From Clostridia bacterium (GTDB lineage Bacteria > Bacillota > Clostridia > Oscillospirales > SIG627): a stretch of DNA of 64,000 nt. A program made the translations under genes and the position numbers. The notes under the pieces are model-generated. The model had not been told where the DNA came from, searched no databases, and worked only from the letters and a program-made list of their open reading frames with translations. The first letter of the stretch is position 1. Every line of letters starts with the position of its first letter. The DNA is taken from positions 1-64,000 of the forward strand of contig JAFUKG010000030.1 of assembly GCA_017467865.1 (NCBI GenBank), written 5' to 3'. Shown here in pieces: positions 50,281-60,008 of this stretch.

Positions 50281-51515
50281 TTCATGTGTTCTATCACTCT
50301 GTCATAAAAGCTCTTTTGTCCCAAAAGTTCGGTTATAAGGCTTGTGGTAAAGATAACCGTTACAACGTACGTAAGAGACGTAAACTGTCCCGTCAGTTCA
50401 ATAAAGAGCACTGCCGCCATAACGGGGGAGCGCATCATTCCTCCCATAAAGGCGCAGGTGCCAAGGAGGGTGACGGTATCGAAAAGATAATCGGGCAATC
50501 CTATTCCGATAAGCATTTGAGCGGTAATGGCACTGACCAGCGCTCCGATAGCGAGACTTGGGATAAATATACCGCCGGTAACACCGCTGTCGCAGACTAA
50601 AATGAGCATAGCCATTCTCACAGCAAGTATTCCGATAAGCAACCAAACCGGATGGCTTTTATCTAAAATGTGCTCTATTACGTGGTGTCCGCTATAAACC
50701 GAGTCGGTAAAATATAAGGCTAAAAATCCCGTAAGTACAAATACCAGAATAAGCTTGAGAACAGACGCTCCCTTTTTCTTTTTCAGATGTGATAAAAAGG
50801 ATACTGAAAAGTCAAAAAGTGCTACAAAGAGGGCTGTTGCAATTCCCAAAAGAACTATATATCCTATGTGGGAAAGGGTGGGAGATGGGAGTGGCGCTAT
50901 TTCAAAAAGGGAAGGGCTTGTTCCAAAGGTAAGACAGAGGGCTTCGTTTACCACAGACGAGGTCATAACGGCTACGCAAACGCTCATAACAAGCAGAGCG
51001 TCAAAGCGTTTATGTACCTCTTCCAATGCAAAAACAATAGCTGAAAGAGGGGCACCCGTTGCCGCTGCAAAGCCCGCTGAGGCACCGCCCGTTAATATAT
51101 TTGTGTCATTGTGAGGCAGAATTTTACTTATACTTGTGCCTATGAGCACCGAGGGACCCTCGCTTCCTACACCAACGCCTGCAAAAAAGCTTATTATACT
51201 GCCCATAAATGTGGCAAGAAGAGTTCTTACGGGTCTGAAAGAAATAAGCCCTCGGAGAATACCTTCGCTTCGGGGAATACCCCCTCCCTTTGCCTCGGGG
51301 ACGAGACGGTGCAAAAGATGCATTATAAAAGCAAGCACGGTAAGTGCCACAAAGGCTATGCATATACCCCACACGTTTTCTTTTGCAACGCTGTAAAGAT
51401 ATCTTGATATTACTTCGGCTTTCTGTGCAAGGAGCTTGAAAATAAAAACTACCGCTCCTGTAAGTCCGCCCGTCAGTGCCGAATAAAAAAGACAGCTCAA
51501 AATGTTGTTTTTCAA
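50277..51515 (-). CDS. ClC-family chloride channel/antiporter
   Basis: 412 residues, about ten membrane helices and no CBS domain, so a short bacterial ClC. The ion-pathway motifs are visible: VGVGSEGPSVLIG (the gating Glu region), ATGAPLSAIVFALEE, and CDSGVTGGIFIPSLAIGA. These proteins carry Cl- or F-, often exchanged for H+. The gene lies four bases behind the DUF4091/GH123-like gene and is likely cotranscribed, though the two roles have no clear link. Confidence 0.94.
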   Translation of the reverse strand: MKNNILSCLFYSALTGGLTGAVVFIFKLLAQKAEVISRYLYSVAKENVWGICIAFVALTVLAFIMHLLHRLVPEAKGGGIPRSEGILRGLISFRPVRTLLATFMGSIISFFAGVGVGSEGPSVLIGTSISKILPHNDTNILTGGASAGFAAATGAPLSAIVFALEEVHKRFDALLVMSVCVAVMTSSVVNEALCLTFGTSPSLFEIAPLPSPTLSHIGYIVLLGIATALFVALFDFSVSFLSHLKKKKGASVLKLILVFVLTGFLALYFTDSVYSGHHVIEHILDKSHPVWLLIGILAVRMAMLILVCDSGVTGGIFIPSLAIGALVSAITAQMLIGIGLPDYLFDTVTLLGTCAFMGGMMRSPVMAAVLFIELTGQFTSLTYVVTVIFTTSLITELLGQKSFYDRVIEHMK

Positions 51516-51519
51516 TTTT

Positions 51520-53172
51520 TTACTCCTCGATAAGTCTTATCATTTCACGTCTCAGATTTTCAAGGAAAGCGCCATTTTTAGGATATACGGGGAAGCGGAA
51601 CTCTCCGCCTGCCGCATTGTCTATCATTTCAACTACCTTTTCTCTGCCTATCTTCTTTTCAAGAAGAGTGGCTATTCTCATATCCTCTATTGCCTGATAG
51701 GTAACCTCTCCACGGATGGAGCCGTAAACGCTATTATAACCCGGATAAACTATAAAGCCGTCTCCCGATGGGAATGAGCCGTCAGCCGAGGTGTTGATAT
51801 AAGGGTTCAGAGGGTATTTGGAGCGCTCTGCATTATAGTAGTTGAAGCCCCAATGCAAAAAGCCCTTTATGTTGAACTTATAAAGCAAAAATCCAAGAAC
51901 CTGCACTCTGTAAGAAGGCATAGCAAGAAGACTGTTTGTGTGTAATACCTGAGGTCCGCAGCAGTAGTACGCCCAAAGATTTTCTATGTTGTGAGGAATA
52001 AAGTGATGAAGCTCGCTGACAATGGTAACGGGGCATTCCACAAGTCCCGTTTCATAAAACTCATAGTGCGAAAGAGCATCAAGAGTCTTGCACTTGCCTA
52101 TGTAAGGCTTGATTAAATTCATTGCGGTTTTGTACTTTTCTATCTGCTCAAGTCTGGGCTCGTCGGAAACGTGGAAGTAGGTGTTTTCGTCAATACCCAG
52201 CTTTTCAAACTCTTCTCTGAGAGCAGGAACGTACTGACCGAGGAAGCTTATATATTCCCTCGAGTCGGATGTAGTATGCCAGCCGAACATATGTTCCAAT
52301 CTTCCATTGACGGTCACGTAAATATTAGGAGTCTTTTCCGCACCCCACTGAGAGAACATATGTGCTATCTCAAAGTATTTGATGCCGTGCTTCTGAGCGA
52401 GTGTCACAAATCTTTCAAGCTTGTCAAATCCGAAAACGTACCTGTTATCCTTCTTTTCTATGTCTACAAGCTGAACGTTGGGGCGGGCGGTATCTATTTC
52501 TGTGTCAAGGGGAGGGGTGTGCACAGGGGTCAAAATCATATTTATACCCACCTCTGTTGCGGCGGCAATATACTTTTCAATAAATTCCCAATGCTTTTCG
52601 CTGTACACCTCTACGTTGTGATATACTGCAATACAATCGGCGTAAAACCATCTTGTGTAAATGGGAGCACCGCCGTCAAGAACGGCACTTCCTACGTCAA
52701 GGGTCATAACCGCTGTTTCAAAAACCTCGGGCTTGGAGCGAAGAACGATTGACGCTCCCTCAAAATTTACCTTAATTTCATGCTTTCCGCTTTCGGCGTT
52801 TTCGGGTACGTTCACCTTCACGAAAAGAGTTACGCTGTCCCTATCCTTAACTGTGACAAATCCGTTTTGCTCCTCTAAGGGGATGAGCACGTCGGGTATC
52901 ATTCCCGGCTCGTTTATGATGTAGCCGTCCTTGTCTGCTCCCGGCTGAGTAAAAGGGGTATCTGCAAAAACGTCTCTTACGCAATAAAGGCTTACGGGAA
53001 GGTCGCTTTCAACGTGAGCCTTCACGTGAAGATATTTGTCGGACGACAAAACTATCTGATAGCAAACCCTCTGATTTTTGAGGGCATCTATTTCATTAAT
53101 TTCAGGGTATTCCTCGGGTGATGATATTCTCACCTTTTCAAGATAAGATATCTGTTTTACGCGAAGCTCCAT
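51520..53172 (-). CDS. DUF4091/GH123-like putative glycosidase
   Basis: 550 residues from ATG at 53172, chosen because GGAGG lies 7 bp upstream (the frame stays open to 53238). N-terminal beta domain ~1-175 and a C-terminal TIM-barrel-like domain ~180-550. The segment ENTYFHVSDEPRLEQIEKYK carries the adjacent Asp-Glu pair used by GH123 enzymes, in which the Glu is the acid and the Asp helps a substrate-assisted mechanism on N-acetyl-galactosamine; whether this protein cleaves GalNAc is only an inference. There is no signal peptide, so it is intracellular. Confidence 0.82.
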   Translation of the reverse strand: MELRVKQISYLEKVRISSPEEYPEINEIDALKNQRVCYQIVLSSDKYLHVKAHVESDLPVSLYCVRDVFADTPFTQPGADKDGYIINEPGMIPDVLIPLEEQNGFVTVKDRDSVTLFVKVNVPENAESGKHEIKVNFEGASIVLRSKPEVFETAVMTLDVGSAVLDGGAPIYTRWFYADCIAVYHNVEVYSEKHWEFIEKYIAAATEVGINMILTPVHTPPLDTEIDTARPNVQLVDIEKKDNRYVFGFDKLERFVTLAQKHGIKYFEIAHMFSQWGAEKTPNIYVTVNGRLEHMFGWHTTSDSREYISFLGQYVPALREEFEKLGIDENTYFHVSDEPRLEQIEKYKTAMNLIKPYIGKCKTLDALSHYEFYETGLVECPVTIVSELHHFIPHNIENLWAYYCCGPQVLHTNSLLAMPSYRVQVLGFLLYKFNIKGFLHWGFNYYNAERSKYPLNPYINTSADGSFPSGDGFIVYPGYNSVYGSIRGEVTYQAIEDMRIATLLEKKIGREKVVEMIDNAAGGEFRFPVYPKNGAFLENLRREMIRLIEE

Positions 53173-53251
53173 AATTATCCTCCAGGTTGAGTGATTTAAT
53201 TCCCAAAAGATTATAGAGCAAAAGCATTTCAAAGTCAATAGAGCAAAAGCA

Positions 53252-53282
53252 AAAAAGACCTTTTTAAAAAAGGCCTTTTTTT
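53252..53282 (-). terminator. Terminator of the cohesin-dockerin gene
   Basis: AAAAAAGACCTTTTT (53252-53265) against AAAAAGGCCTTTTTT (to 53282), with one A/C mismatch; followed on the minus strand by T-rich sequence. Confidence 0.7.
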
Positions 53283-53288
53283 ATACAG

Positions 53289-55892
53289 TTAATTCAATTC
53301 TACTCCGTATCCTCCTACAATATAACGTCGTAGGGTGATAACGTCTTTAAGATCAACTATTCCGTCAGAATTTGTGTCCAAGGCTGCTTCATTGACCTCT
53401 ATGTCATATCCGCCAACCAAGTAACGGCGAATAACGATTACGTCTTTAAGGTCTACCTCTCCATCGTCATTGGCATCACCAAGAGCAAAGCTTCTGACAG
53501 AAATTGTACCTTCAGTGTCTAACACTTCAACCACGTTTATGTCATCGTCAAGTGCCATAGCGACGTCAACTGTTATTTTATAGTTGCCCACCTCTAAATC
53601 TTCTTTTGCTTTGAAGGTTAAGACAACTATTTCTCCGTTTGATGTGTCAGCATCGGCTCCATCCCATATAAGCCTTACGGGGTTCGAATCAAGCTTTCCG
53701 CTGACACTAAGCTCCAAAGTACTTAACGCTTCGCCTTGCGTAACGCCTACAAGCTCAAGTCCTTCATCATAACCGATTTCAAGCTGTAATCCCGTCAACC
53801 CTTCGTTACCCGAAATACTGATGGGAACATCCACGGTTTTCCCTTGTTGAACACTTGCGTTTTTCACGGAAAGCGCACCTGAAGGCTTTGTAGGGGTGGC
53901 GGGAATTTCTTCATCATCACTACCGGGGTTGTAGCCACCAAATATTGTACCATTAAGAGAAGAAAGGCTTCCGTCTTCTTTTTCTGTATATATCTCTACA
54001 ATAATCGAAATAACATCCCAAACCAATTTTACTCCCGTTGATTCTTCATAGTTCAATTTTCTTACAAGAATGGCGTTAGCAACTATCGTTTCATCATTAT
54101 TCTTGTTATACTCATCAATGATATTAAGCATATTGGAGAGTTCGTCGAGAGAAAGTGTTACATATTTATTGTTTTTCTCTCCAAGTCCCCATACCTTAAC
54201 ATCGCTTTTCAGTGATACCATTTCTTCGCTATTGTATTCGAGTAAATAGTGGTTGTTGAGAGTAAACATAGAGTTCAGTTTGATTGGCAGAAAGGAATCA
54301 ATACCATATTTCGTATCTATTTTTATATATTTTTCGTTATTTTCGCTCCATGCGTAAAAGCATCCTTCCTCCGTTGCGGTAGCTTTGTCTATAGTTTGTG
54401 TCATATCAACAAAGGGGTCCTTGTTTGTTAAGGTTTCATTATCCATAAAGGAATGCTCATAATAAATATTTTTGTCAGTCGGGTTGAAAATTGCAGAACT
54501 GTCATTATATGCATAATAGATCATACTTCCATCAGTAGTATAGTCAATAACATCCTCAGCAACTTCCTTAATTTCCCCGTTGATCATAGCTGCCATAAGG
54601 GTATATACTTTAGTGCTTTCATTATATATAAGATAAGCGTTACCTAAAATTCCTGCGTCTAAAAACGACTTTTCAGTTATAGTATCCTTTGTATAGTAGC
54701 CCAGATGCTTGAAATCGCCAGTTTTTTCTTCTGTATACGTGTAGTATATACGTGAGTTTTCGTCGAGAATTATTTTATTGTATTCTCCTATTGAGTACAG
54801 CCCCTTTTTTTCATCATAAGAAAGCGCGCCTGTTACCAACGTATCGGTTTCGGGATTGAGGGCTTGATCTATAGTAAGAATATATTCTCCGTTGTCGCTT
54901 TCTGCAAAGGTTGAAACTATGGTGTAGTTGTAGTTTGGAGAACCACCCGGAGTTAAGTCGGTATAGTATACAACATACGCCTCTGCGGCAGTATAAGATT
55001 TTTCTCCTATAACGGCATATCCTTCTGCGGGAAGCTTGATCTTTTTTTCTATGCCATCAATAATAAGAGTTGCAATATATTCAACTTCATACTTCATTGT
55101 AGATGGATTTAAATCTTCATTTTGTTTGACTATTTCTTTAAGTATGGCAAGGTTATATTCTGCAAGTGGTAGTTCTACAAATAGCAGTTTGCCTTCGTAA
55201 ACGTAATATATTAATATGTTATCAGAGCCGAGAAGCTTAGAAACGTTTGTTGTATCAATTACACCGTCCTCATAGGAAACAACACCTATACCTGCAAGTG
55301 TGACTTTGTTGTCTGATGCACTTAACTTTGTAGCATAAGTCTCAATTCCTTCAACTATATCTACGTAGTACGTACCGTCAAGCACGGCTACTACCAATAC
55401 GTCGTTTTTTGCAACGTCAGTGTTCAGTGAGGAATAGGAAACAGTTAAAACATTTGCATTATCGAGTGTGGTAAGCGTAACTGTTTTGCTTGCATCAGAG
55501 CTTATGCTTGTTACTCTATAAGCGGTTTTAGGTACGATTATAAGTGCATCTGCTTTTCCGCTCTTATCTACGTCAACAGAGCTGGCAAGATGACTGCAGT
55601 CGAGCAAGGCAATGATATCTGGGGAGATAACGGTAGTGTAGCCGTTTTTATCTTCTTCGGTAAAAATTTCGCTTTGTATTATAGACTTATCAATAGTCCA
55701 AAGCTTAATGTCATCGTCAGAGGTGTATTCAACGCCGTTAATTGTAAGGGCGGTTTTGGCTTTGTTATACGTTACATCAACGTTGTTGGTGACCGAATAA
55801 TTTTGAAGCAATCCACCGTCGGCAAGTGTGTTAACGCAAAGAGCGAAAAGCATTAAAAGGATAACGAATACAAGAGATGTAAGTTTTTTCAT
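53289..55892 (-). CDS. Secreted protein with cohesin-like and dockerin modules
   Basis: 867 residues. Signal peptide ~1-25 (LVFVILLMLFALCVNTLA). Residues ~30-655 are a large Tyr/Asp-rich region with no module I can name. Then a cohesin-like beta-sandwich at ~670-800 (GALSVKNASVQQGKTVDVPISISGNEGLTGLQLEIGYDE ... NGEIVVLTFKAKED), then a type I dockerin at ~804-867 with two calcium loops, DANDDGEVDLKD and DTNSDGIVDLKD. Cohesin and dockerin bind one another to assemble cellulosome-like complexes, so this may be an adaptor; no catalytic domain is visible. No other dockerin or cohesin gene is in the window. Confidence 0.88.
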   Translation of the reverse strand: MKKLTSLVFVILLMLFALCVNTLADGGLLQNYSVTNNVDVTYNKAKTALTINGVEYTSDDDIKLWTIDKSIIQSEIFTEEDKNGYTTVISPDIIALLDCSHLASSVDVDKSGKADALIIVPKTAYRVTSISSDASKTVTLTTLDNANVLTVSYSSLNTDVAKNDVLVVAVLDGTYYVDIVEGIETYATKLSASDNKVTLAGIGVVSYEDGVIDTTNVSKLLGSDNILIYYVYEGKLLFVELPLAEYNLAILKEIVKQNEDLNPSTMKYEVEYIATLIIDGIEKKIKLPAEGYAVIGEKSYTAAEAYVVYYTDLTPGGSPNYNYTIVSTFAESDNGEYILTIDQALNPETDTLVTGALSYDEKKGLYSIGEYNKIILDENSRIYYTYTEEKTGDFKHLGYYTKDTITEKSFLDAGILGNAYLIYNESTKVYTLMAAMINGEIKEVAEDVIDYTTDGSMIYYAYNDSSAIFNPTDKNIYYEHSFMDNETLTNKDPFVDMTQTIDKATATEEGCFYAWSENNEKYIKIDTKYGIDSFLPIKLNSMFTLNNHYLLEYNSEEMVSLKSDVKVWGLGEKNNKYVTLSLDELSNMLNIIDEYNKNNDETIVANAILVRKLNYEESTGVKLVWDVISIIVEIYTEKEDGSLSSLNGTIFGGYNPGSDDEEIPATPTKPSGALSVKNASVQQGKTVDVPISISGNEGLTGLQLEIGYDEGLELVGVTQGEALSTLELSVSGKLDSNPVRLIWDGADADTSNGEIVVLTFKAKEDLEVGNYKITVDVAMALDDDINVVEVLDTEGTISVRSFALGDANDDGEVDLKDVIVIRRYLVGGYDIEVNEAALDTNSDGIVDLKDVITLRRYIVGGYGVELN

Positions 55893-55964
55893 TTGCTGTC
55901 TCCTAAAATATGATTTGTAAGATTATTATAATTTTTAAAAGCTTAAAAGTCAATAGTGCGAAAT

Positions 55965-55996
55965 AAAAAGTCCTTCCCGTTTGGGAAGGACTTTTT
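55965..55996 (-). terminator. Terminator of rplJ-rplL
   Basis: AAAAAGTCCTTCCC (55965-55978) pairs with GGGAAGGACTTTTT (55983-55996), 20 bp past the rplL stop. Confidence 0.9.
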
Positions 55997-56015
55997 CGTT
56001 GACTTTAAACCTTAA

Positions 56016-56393
56016 TTACTTGATTTCAACAGTTGCGCCTGCAGCGGTAAGAGCATTCTTGATCTCTTCTGCTTCAGCCTTAGCAACGCCGGACTTAACA
56101 GCCTTAGGAGCGCTCTCAACGAGTTCCTTAGCTTCCTTAAGACCAAGACCTGTGATTTCACGAACTGCCTTGATAACTGCGAGCTTGCCGTCGCCTGCTG
56201 CTGTAAGAACAACATCAAACTCGGACTTCTCTTCTGCTGCTGCAGCTTCGCCTGCTGCGGGAGCAGCTGCAACTGCTACGGGAGCAGCTGATACGCCGAA
56301 TTCCTCTTCGAGAGCCTTAACAAGGTCTGCGAGCTCGAGGATTGTGAGTGCTTTGATTTCTTCTAAAATGTTCATTGTCTTTTCTGTAGCCAT
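56016..56393 (-). CDS. rplL: Ribosomal protein bL12
   Basis: 125 residues. N-terminal dimer domain ([28 protein letters not shown]), Ala/Gly/Glu-rich hinge (~42-55), and the C-terminal factor-binding domain ([36 protein letters not shown]). Forms the flexible stalk that recruits elongation factors. GGAGG before the ATG. Follows rplJ by 71 bp. Confidence 0.97.
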   Translation of the reverse strand: MATEKTMNILEEIKALTILELADLVKALEEEFGVSAAPVAVAAAPAAGEAAAAEEKSEFDVVLTAAGDGKLAVIKAVREITGLGLKEAKELVESAPKAVKSGVAKAEAEEIKNALTAAGATVEIK

Positions 56394-56464
56394 TTTAATG
56401 TACCTCCGAAAATAATTAGTATTGTGCAGCTATGCTGCATAAGATTTTGGGTAGTGCTTTAAAA

Positions 56465-56989
56465 TTATTCTGCAACAGGGGCTTCCTCTGCTGCGCCGCC
56501 TTCTTTGTCGATCTTGCCTTGTAATACGTAAGCAAGTCCGTAAAGAGGACTCTGGATGCTGCCGAGAAGTTTTGCAATAAGACCTTCCTTGGAAGGAATG
56601 CTTGCAAGGCTCTCAACGCCTGCTGCGTCAACAACGTCACCGTCGATGTAACCAGCCTTGATAGTGTAATCTTCATGTTCCTTAGCGAACTTGGAGAGTA
56701 TCTTGGCGGGAGCAACGGGATCTGTTTCAGACCATGCAATAGCGCTCATACCTTCAAGATGAGCGTTAAGGGCTTCATAACCGAGATTTTCAAAAACGTA
56801 CTTAAGCTGTGTGTTCTTTACAACCTTGTAGGTTACGCCTGCCTTAGTAAGCTCTTTTCTAAGGTTTGTGTCGTCTTCAACAGTTGTCTTGTAGTAGTTT
56901 ACAAGTACGCCTGCCTGAGAAGCCTTAAGCTGTTCTGTGAGCTCTGCTACTGCTGATTTTTTTGCAGCCAGTATCTTTTCACTTGACAT
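56465..56989 (-). CDS. rplJ: Ribosomal protein uL10
   Basis: 174 residues. The N-terminal rRNA-binding domain includes LTEQLKASQAGVLVNYYKTTVEDDTNLRKELTKAGVTYKVVKNT, and the C-terminal helix carries L12 dimers. GGAGGTG lies before the ATG. The transcript starts with an L10 leader (57007-57164) that ends in an attenuator, so L10-L12 probably represses its own operon. rplK and rplA are not adjacent. Confidence 0.96.
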   Translation of the reverse strand: MSSEKILAAKKSAVAELTEQLKASQAGVLVNYYKTTVEDDTNLRKELTKAGVTYKVVKNTQLKYVFENLGYEALNAHLEGMSAIAWSETDPVAPAKILSKFAKEHEDYTIKAGYIDGDVVDAAGVESLASIPSKEGLIAKLLGSIQSPLYGLAYVLQGKIDKEGGAAEEAPVAE

Positions 56990-57006
56990 TCGTGTTTCAC
57001 CTCCGG

Positions 57007-57193
57007 GTAAATTTAAATAAAAAAGGTTCTTTCACCACGCCGATGAAAGAACCGTAAATTCTCAAAAAATACACATAAGTATAGCTTTTAAAATTTTAAG
57101 GTTTTCCTCGGCAGGCGAATATTACGGTGCTCAGCACCGCCTGCTATCTTAGGTCAACAAGGGGATTATACACGAAACTCTTTCTTTTGTCAA
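57007..57193 (-). ncRNA. Ribosomal L10 leader with attenuator and promoter
   Basis: Minus-strand promoter TTGACA (57193-57188), 17-bp spacer, TATAAT (57170-57165). The ~150-nt leader begins with the stem GCAGGCGGTGCTGAGCACCG (57145-57126 region), pairs with CGCCTGCCGAGG, and ends in a terminator hairpin GGTTCTTTCA/TGAAAGAACC (57053-57044/57034-57025) plus T-run. Position and layout match the known L10 leader, which is bound by the L10-L12 complex. Confidence 0.88.
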
Positions 57194-57330
57194 GCCTTTT
57201 TTTGAAAAAATAAAATCTTTTGTAAAAAGGCAAAAAAAGAGCGTTTAAAAGATTGACACAAAAACGCAAAAAGGGTATAATGTACATAATATGGGGAACT
57301 TTATTTTAAATGCGGAAAGGAGAGGTTTTT

Positions 57331-58092
57331 ATGCCGTTGAAAATATTACACGGCTCGAAGAAATGCCTGCCTTCGATGAAGGCTTTATGGCGTGATACTT
57401 TCTGTGACAGCGATGAATTTATAGACCTTTTCTTTTCAGAATTTTATAAGCCCCGTAAAGCTTTTCTGCGTTTTGACGGTGATGAGCTTGTAAGTATGCT
57501 CTTTTATATGGACTTGAAGGTTAAGTTTGACGGAAGAAGATTTAAGACCGCTTATCTTTACGGAGTGGCAACGAAGCTTTCAGAGCGCCGTCAAGGGCAC
57601 TTCACCGCCCTTCACAACGCACTTCTTGAAGAGCTTAAAGCGAAGAAATACGACCTTGTTGTCACCATACCTCAAAACGACTCTCTTTTCTCTTTTTATA
57701 AGGATATAGGATACACTCTTCCTCTCAGAAGGTGTGAATACGAGCTTGAGACTCTTGACGTTGAAAGGGCAGATGATTTGTCGCAGGTGTGGGCAAAGAA
57801 GAAGGAGCTACACAAAAAATCAAGACAGGCTATGAGCATTCTTGAAAGTGAGTCGCAGTTTATCGAGAGCAGAAGGGAACACAGGTTCTTCTCTTACGAC
57901 GACGGATATCTTGGCTTTTATCCTACGAAGGACTCCTTCAGACTGTACGATATTATTTCCGACGACCCTCTTCATGCCCCCGTAAAGCTTGTGCATTACG
58001 AAAGAAGCGCTTTGATTATGGATTTAACGAAGCGTCTTGACCCCGAAAGAATAGAAAAAGAAAAGCCCGTTTTGAGCTTTTTACTTAACTAA
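57331..58092 (+). CDS. GNAT-family N-acetyltransferase
   Basis: 253 residues from ATG at 57331, set by AAAGGAGAGG just upstream; the ATG at 57310 would place that ribosome site inside the gene. The N-terminal half is a GNAT fold: DGDELVSMLFYMDLKV, TAYLYGVATKLSERRQGHFTALHNALLEEL (acetyl-CoA site with Arg-Arg-x-Gly), and VTIPQNDSLFSFYKDIGY. The C-terminal ~90 residues are a second domain, as in Eis-like two-domain acetyltransferases. Substrate unknown. First of a run of plus-strand genes. Confidence 0.85.
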   Translation: MPLKILHGSKKCLPSMKALWRDTFCDSDEFIDLFFSEFYKPRKAFLRFDGDELVSMLFYMDLKVKFDGRRFKTAYLYGVATKLSERRQGHFTALHNALLEELKAKKYDLVVTIPQNDSLFSFYKDIGYTLPLRRCEYELETLDVERADDLSQVWAKKKELHKKSRQAMSILESESQFIESRREHRFFSYDDGYLGFYPTKDSFRLYDIISDDPLHAPVKLVHYERSALIMDLTKRLDPERIEKEKPVLSFLLN

Positions 58093-58108
58093 AAAAAGGA
58101 ATTCGACT

Positions 58109-58807
58109 ATGTTTGAAGAATACAAAAACAAAATAGAGCTTCACTGCCATTCATCGGGAGTATCCATGTGCTCGGATATACCTGCCCCCGATATGATACG
58201 CTATTACCGTGAGGAAAAGTATCAGGGTCTCGTTATTACAAACCACTTTTATCCCTGGTTTCCCAAAAACCAGAAGGCGTACGAAAAATACGTTGAGGAT
58301 TATATAGAAGAGTATCACTTTTTGAAAGAGATTGGAGAGGGCGTAGGGATAAAGGTGTACCTTGGCATGGAGATACGCTTTTACGAAAATGAAAACGATT
58401 ATCTTCTTTACGGCATTGACGAGAACTTTGTCAGAGCAATTCCCCGTGACTGTAAAACGCTTGAAGCTTTTATACCCTTTGTGAGACAGTATCAGGACGT
58501 AATTCTCATACAAGCGCATCCCTTCCGTAACGGAATGATACTTAAGGACTCCGAGCTTCTTGACGGAATAGAGGTTTATAATCTCCATCCCAACCATAAT
58601 TCCCGTGTAGGTCTTGCGGCAAAATATGCCGAGATGGAGGATTTTAAAATCTGCACCTGCGGAACAGACTTTCATCATATAGGACAGCACGGGCTCACCG
58701 CTCTTCTTACAAAGGAGCTTCCCGAAAACGAAAGAGAGCTTGTAGAGTGTATAAAGAACGAGCAGGTATATAAGGCAGGAAAAAGCATAGTAGTATTTGA
58801 AAGTTGA
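58109..58807 (+). CDS. PHP-domain metal-dependent hydrolase
   Basis: 232 residues. PHP motif I is IELHCHSSGVSM (residues ~9-20), with further metal-binding residues in VITNHFYPWF, YLGMEIRFY, QAHPFRN and CGTDFHH. Members are phosphoesterases (histidinol phosphatase, nucleotide or oligonucleotide hydrolases). The substrate is not apparent. Starts 16 bp after the GNAT gene. The segment 58800-58843 after it contains a short GAAAGTTGAAAGTTAAG remnant of the dispersed element. Confidence 0.88.
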   Translation: MFEEYKNKIELHCHSSGVSMCSDIPAPDMIRYYREEKYQGLVITNHFYPWFPKNQKAYEKYVEDYIEEYHFLKEIGEGVGIKVYLGMEIRFYENENDYLLYGIDENFVRAIPRDCKTLEAFIPFVRQYQDVILIQAHPFRNGMILKDSELLDGIEVYNLHPNHNSRVGLAAKYAEMEDFKICTCGTDFHHIGQHGLTALLTKELPENERELVECIKNEQVYKAGKSIVVFES

Positions 58808-58854
58808 AAGTTAAGATAAAATTCATTAACTTTTCACCTATACAAGGAGATAAT

Positions 58855-59403
58855 ATGGTATATTTATTTTTAGCAAACGGATTTGAGGAAATAGAGGCTC
58901 TTACTCCCGTTGACGTTCTCAGACGTGTGGGAGTTGAAGTGCTGACAGTAAGCATTAACGAGGGCACGAAAAAGGTTATGGGAGCTCACGGAATAGAAGT
59001 GAGCGCAGACCTTACCCTTGACGAATATAACGAGGACACCGCTGAAATGATTATACTTCCCGGCGGAAGCGAAGGCACGAGGAACCTTGAGGAAAACGGC
59101 AGAGTCAGAGAAATTATTCTTTCGGCGGTAAAGCGTGAGCTTTACGTTGCCGCTATCTGCGCCGCCCCCACAATTCTTGCAAAGCTCGGATTGCTCCGCG
59201 GACTGAAAGCTACTTGTTACCCCAGCCTTGCGGGAGTTCTTATGGACAACGGCGTGAAATATAAGAACGATAAGGTTGTATGCGACAAGCGCTTTATCAC
59301 CTCTATGGGAGCAGGCACAAGCGGAGAGTTTGCATTCAAGCTTGTTGAAAAGCTTTTATCCGTAGGTGAGGCAAGTAATATAAGAATAGCGATGGTATAT
59401 TGA
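58855..59403 (+). CDS. DJ-1/PfpI-family protein
   Basis: 182 residues from ATG at 58855 (AAGGAG at 58844-58849); the reading frame overlaps the PHP gene further upstream but that part is not used. Flavodoxin-like fold with FANGFEEIEALTPVDVLRR-type start, the Glu of GFEE and the nucleophile elbow YVAAICAAPTILAKLG (Cys ~105). Resembles YajL/ThiJ and human DJ-1 proteins, tied to protein or metabolite repair and oxidative stress. Exact activity unknown. Confidence 0.9.
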   Translation: MVYLFLANGFEEIEALTPVDVLRRVGVEVLTVSINEGTKKVMGAHGIEVSADLTLDEYNEDTAEMIILPGGSEGTRNLEENGRVREIILSAVKRELYVAAICAAPTILAKLGLLRGLKATCYPSLAGVLMDNGVKYKNDKVVCDKRFITSMGAGTSGEFAFKLVEKLLSVGEASNIRIAMVY

Positions 59404-59420
59404 TTTTTTGGAGAAGCTAA

Positions 59421-60008
59421 ATGTATAAACCCTTTACAGTCAGAGAGGAAAAAAGAGCGCTGAGACGCAAATTTGCAGCCGAGAGACAGTCCATACCCGA
59501 AAAAGAAAGACTTGAAAAGTCAAGGGTTATTTGCAGTAATTTTCTGTCTTCTATGGCGTACGACCATTCGGATACGGTGCTCCTTTATTATTCTATAAAC
59601 AGCGAGGTAGATACTCAAGACCTTATAGACAGTGTTCTTAAGTCAGGAAAAAGACTCGCTCTTCCTGTCTGCCGTGAAAACAGCGAAATGGTATTCAGAT
59701 ATATAGAAAGCCGAAATGATTTGACGAAGGGCTTCTTTTCCGCCCTTGAGCCTCGTGCGGGTCTTGAAGAGTTCAAGGAAGCTAAACATGCAATATGCGT
59801 AATTCCTGCCATTGCTTTTGATAAAGAGGGTTACCACATCGGCTACGGCAAGGGCTATTATGACAGATATCTCACCGACCCCTCAATTGTAAAGGTAGGC
59901 TTCATATACGACAGTCTTCTTGTGGATAAGCTGCCTCGCGGGCGCTTTGATTTAAACTGTGACCTTGTTGTTACCGAGAGAGGAGTGTTTAACACAGGTG
60001 AAAAATAA
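59421..60008 (+). CDS. 5-formyltetrahydrofolate cyclo-ligase
   Basis: 195 residues. Converts 5-formyl-THF to 5,10-methenyl-THF using ATP. Signatures: EKRALRRKFAAERQSI at the start (REEKR.LR...), YYSINSEVDTQDLI, CVIPAIAFDKEGYHIGYGKGYYDRYL (ATP/Mg site), and VGFIYDSLLVDKLPR. Short gap from the DJ-1 gene and an overlap with the CPBP gene, so one operon. Confidence 0.94.
   Translation: MYKPFTVREEKRALRRKFAAERQSIPEKERLEKSRVICSNFLSSMAYDHSDTVLLYYSINSEVDTQDLIDSVLKSGKRLALPVCRENSEMVFRYIESRNDLTKGFFSALEPRAGLEEFKEAKHAICVIPAIAFDKEGYHIGYGKGYYDRYLTDPSIVKVGFIYDSLLVDKLPRGRFDLNCDLVVTERGVFNTGEK

Noticed and set aside
53691-53700. GGTTCGAATC, a tRNA T-arm-like sequence
   Set aside because: It lies within the cohesin-like coding region and no acceptor stem or anticodon arm can be drawn around it.
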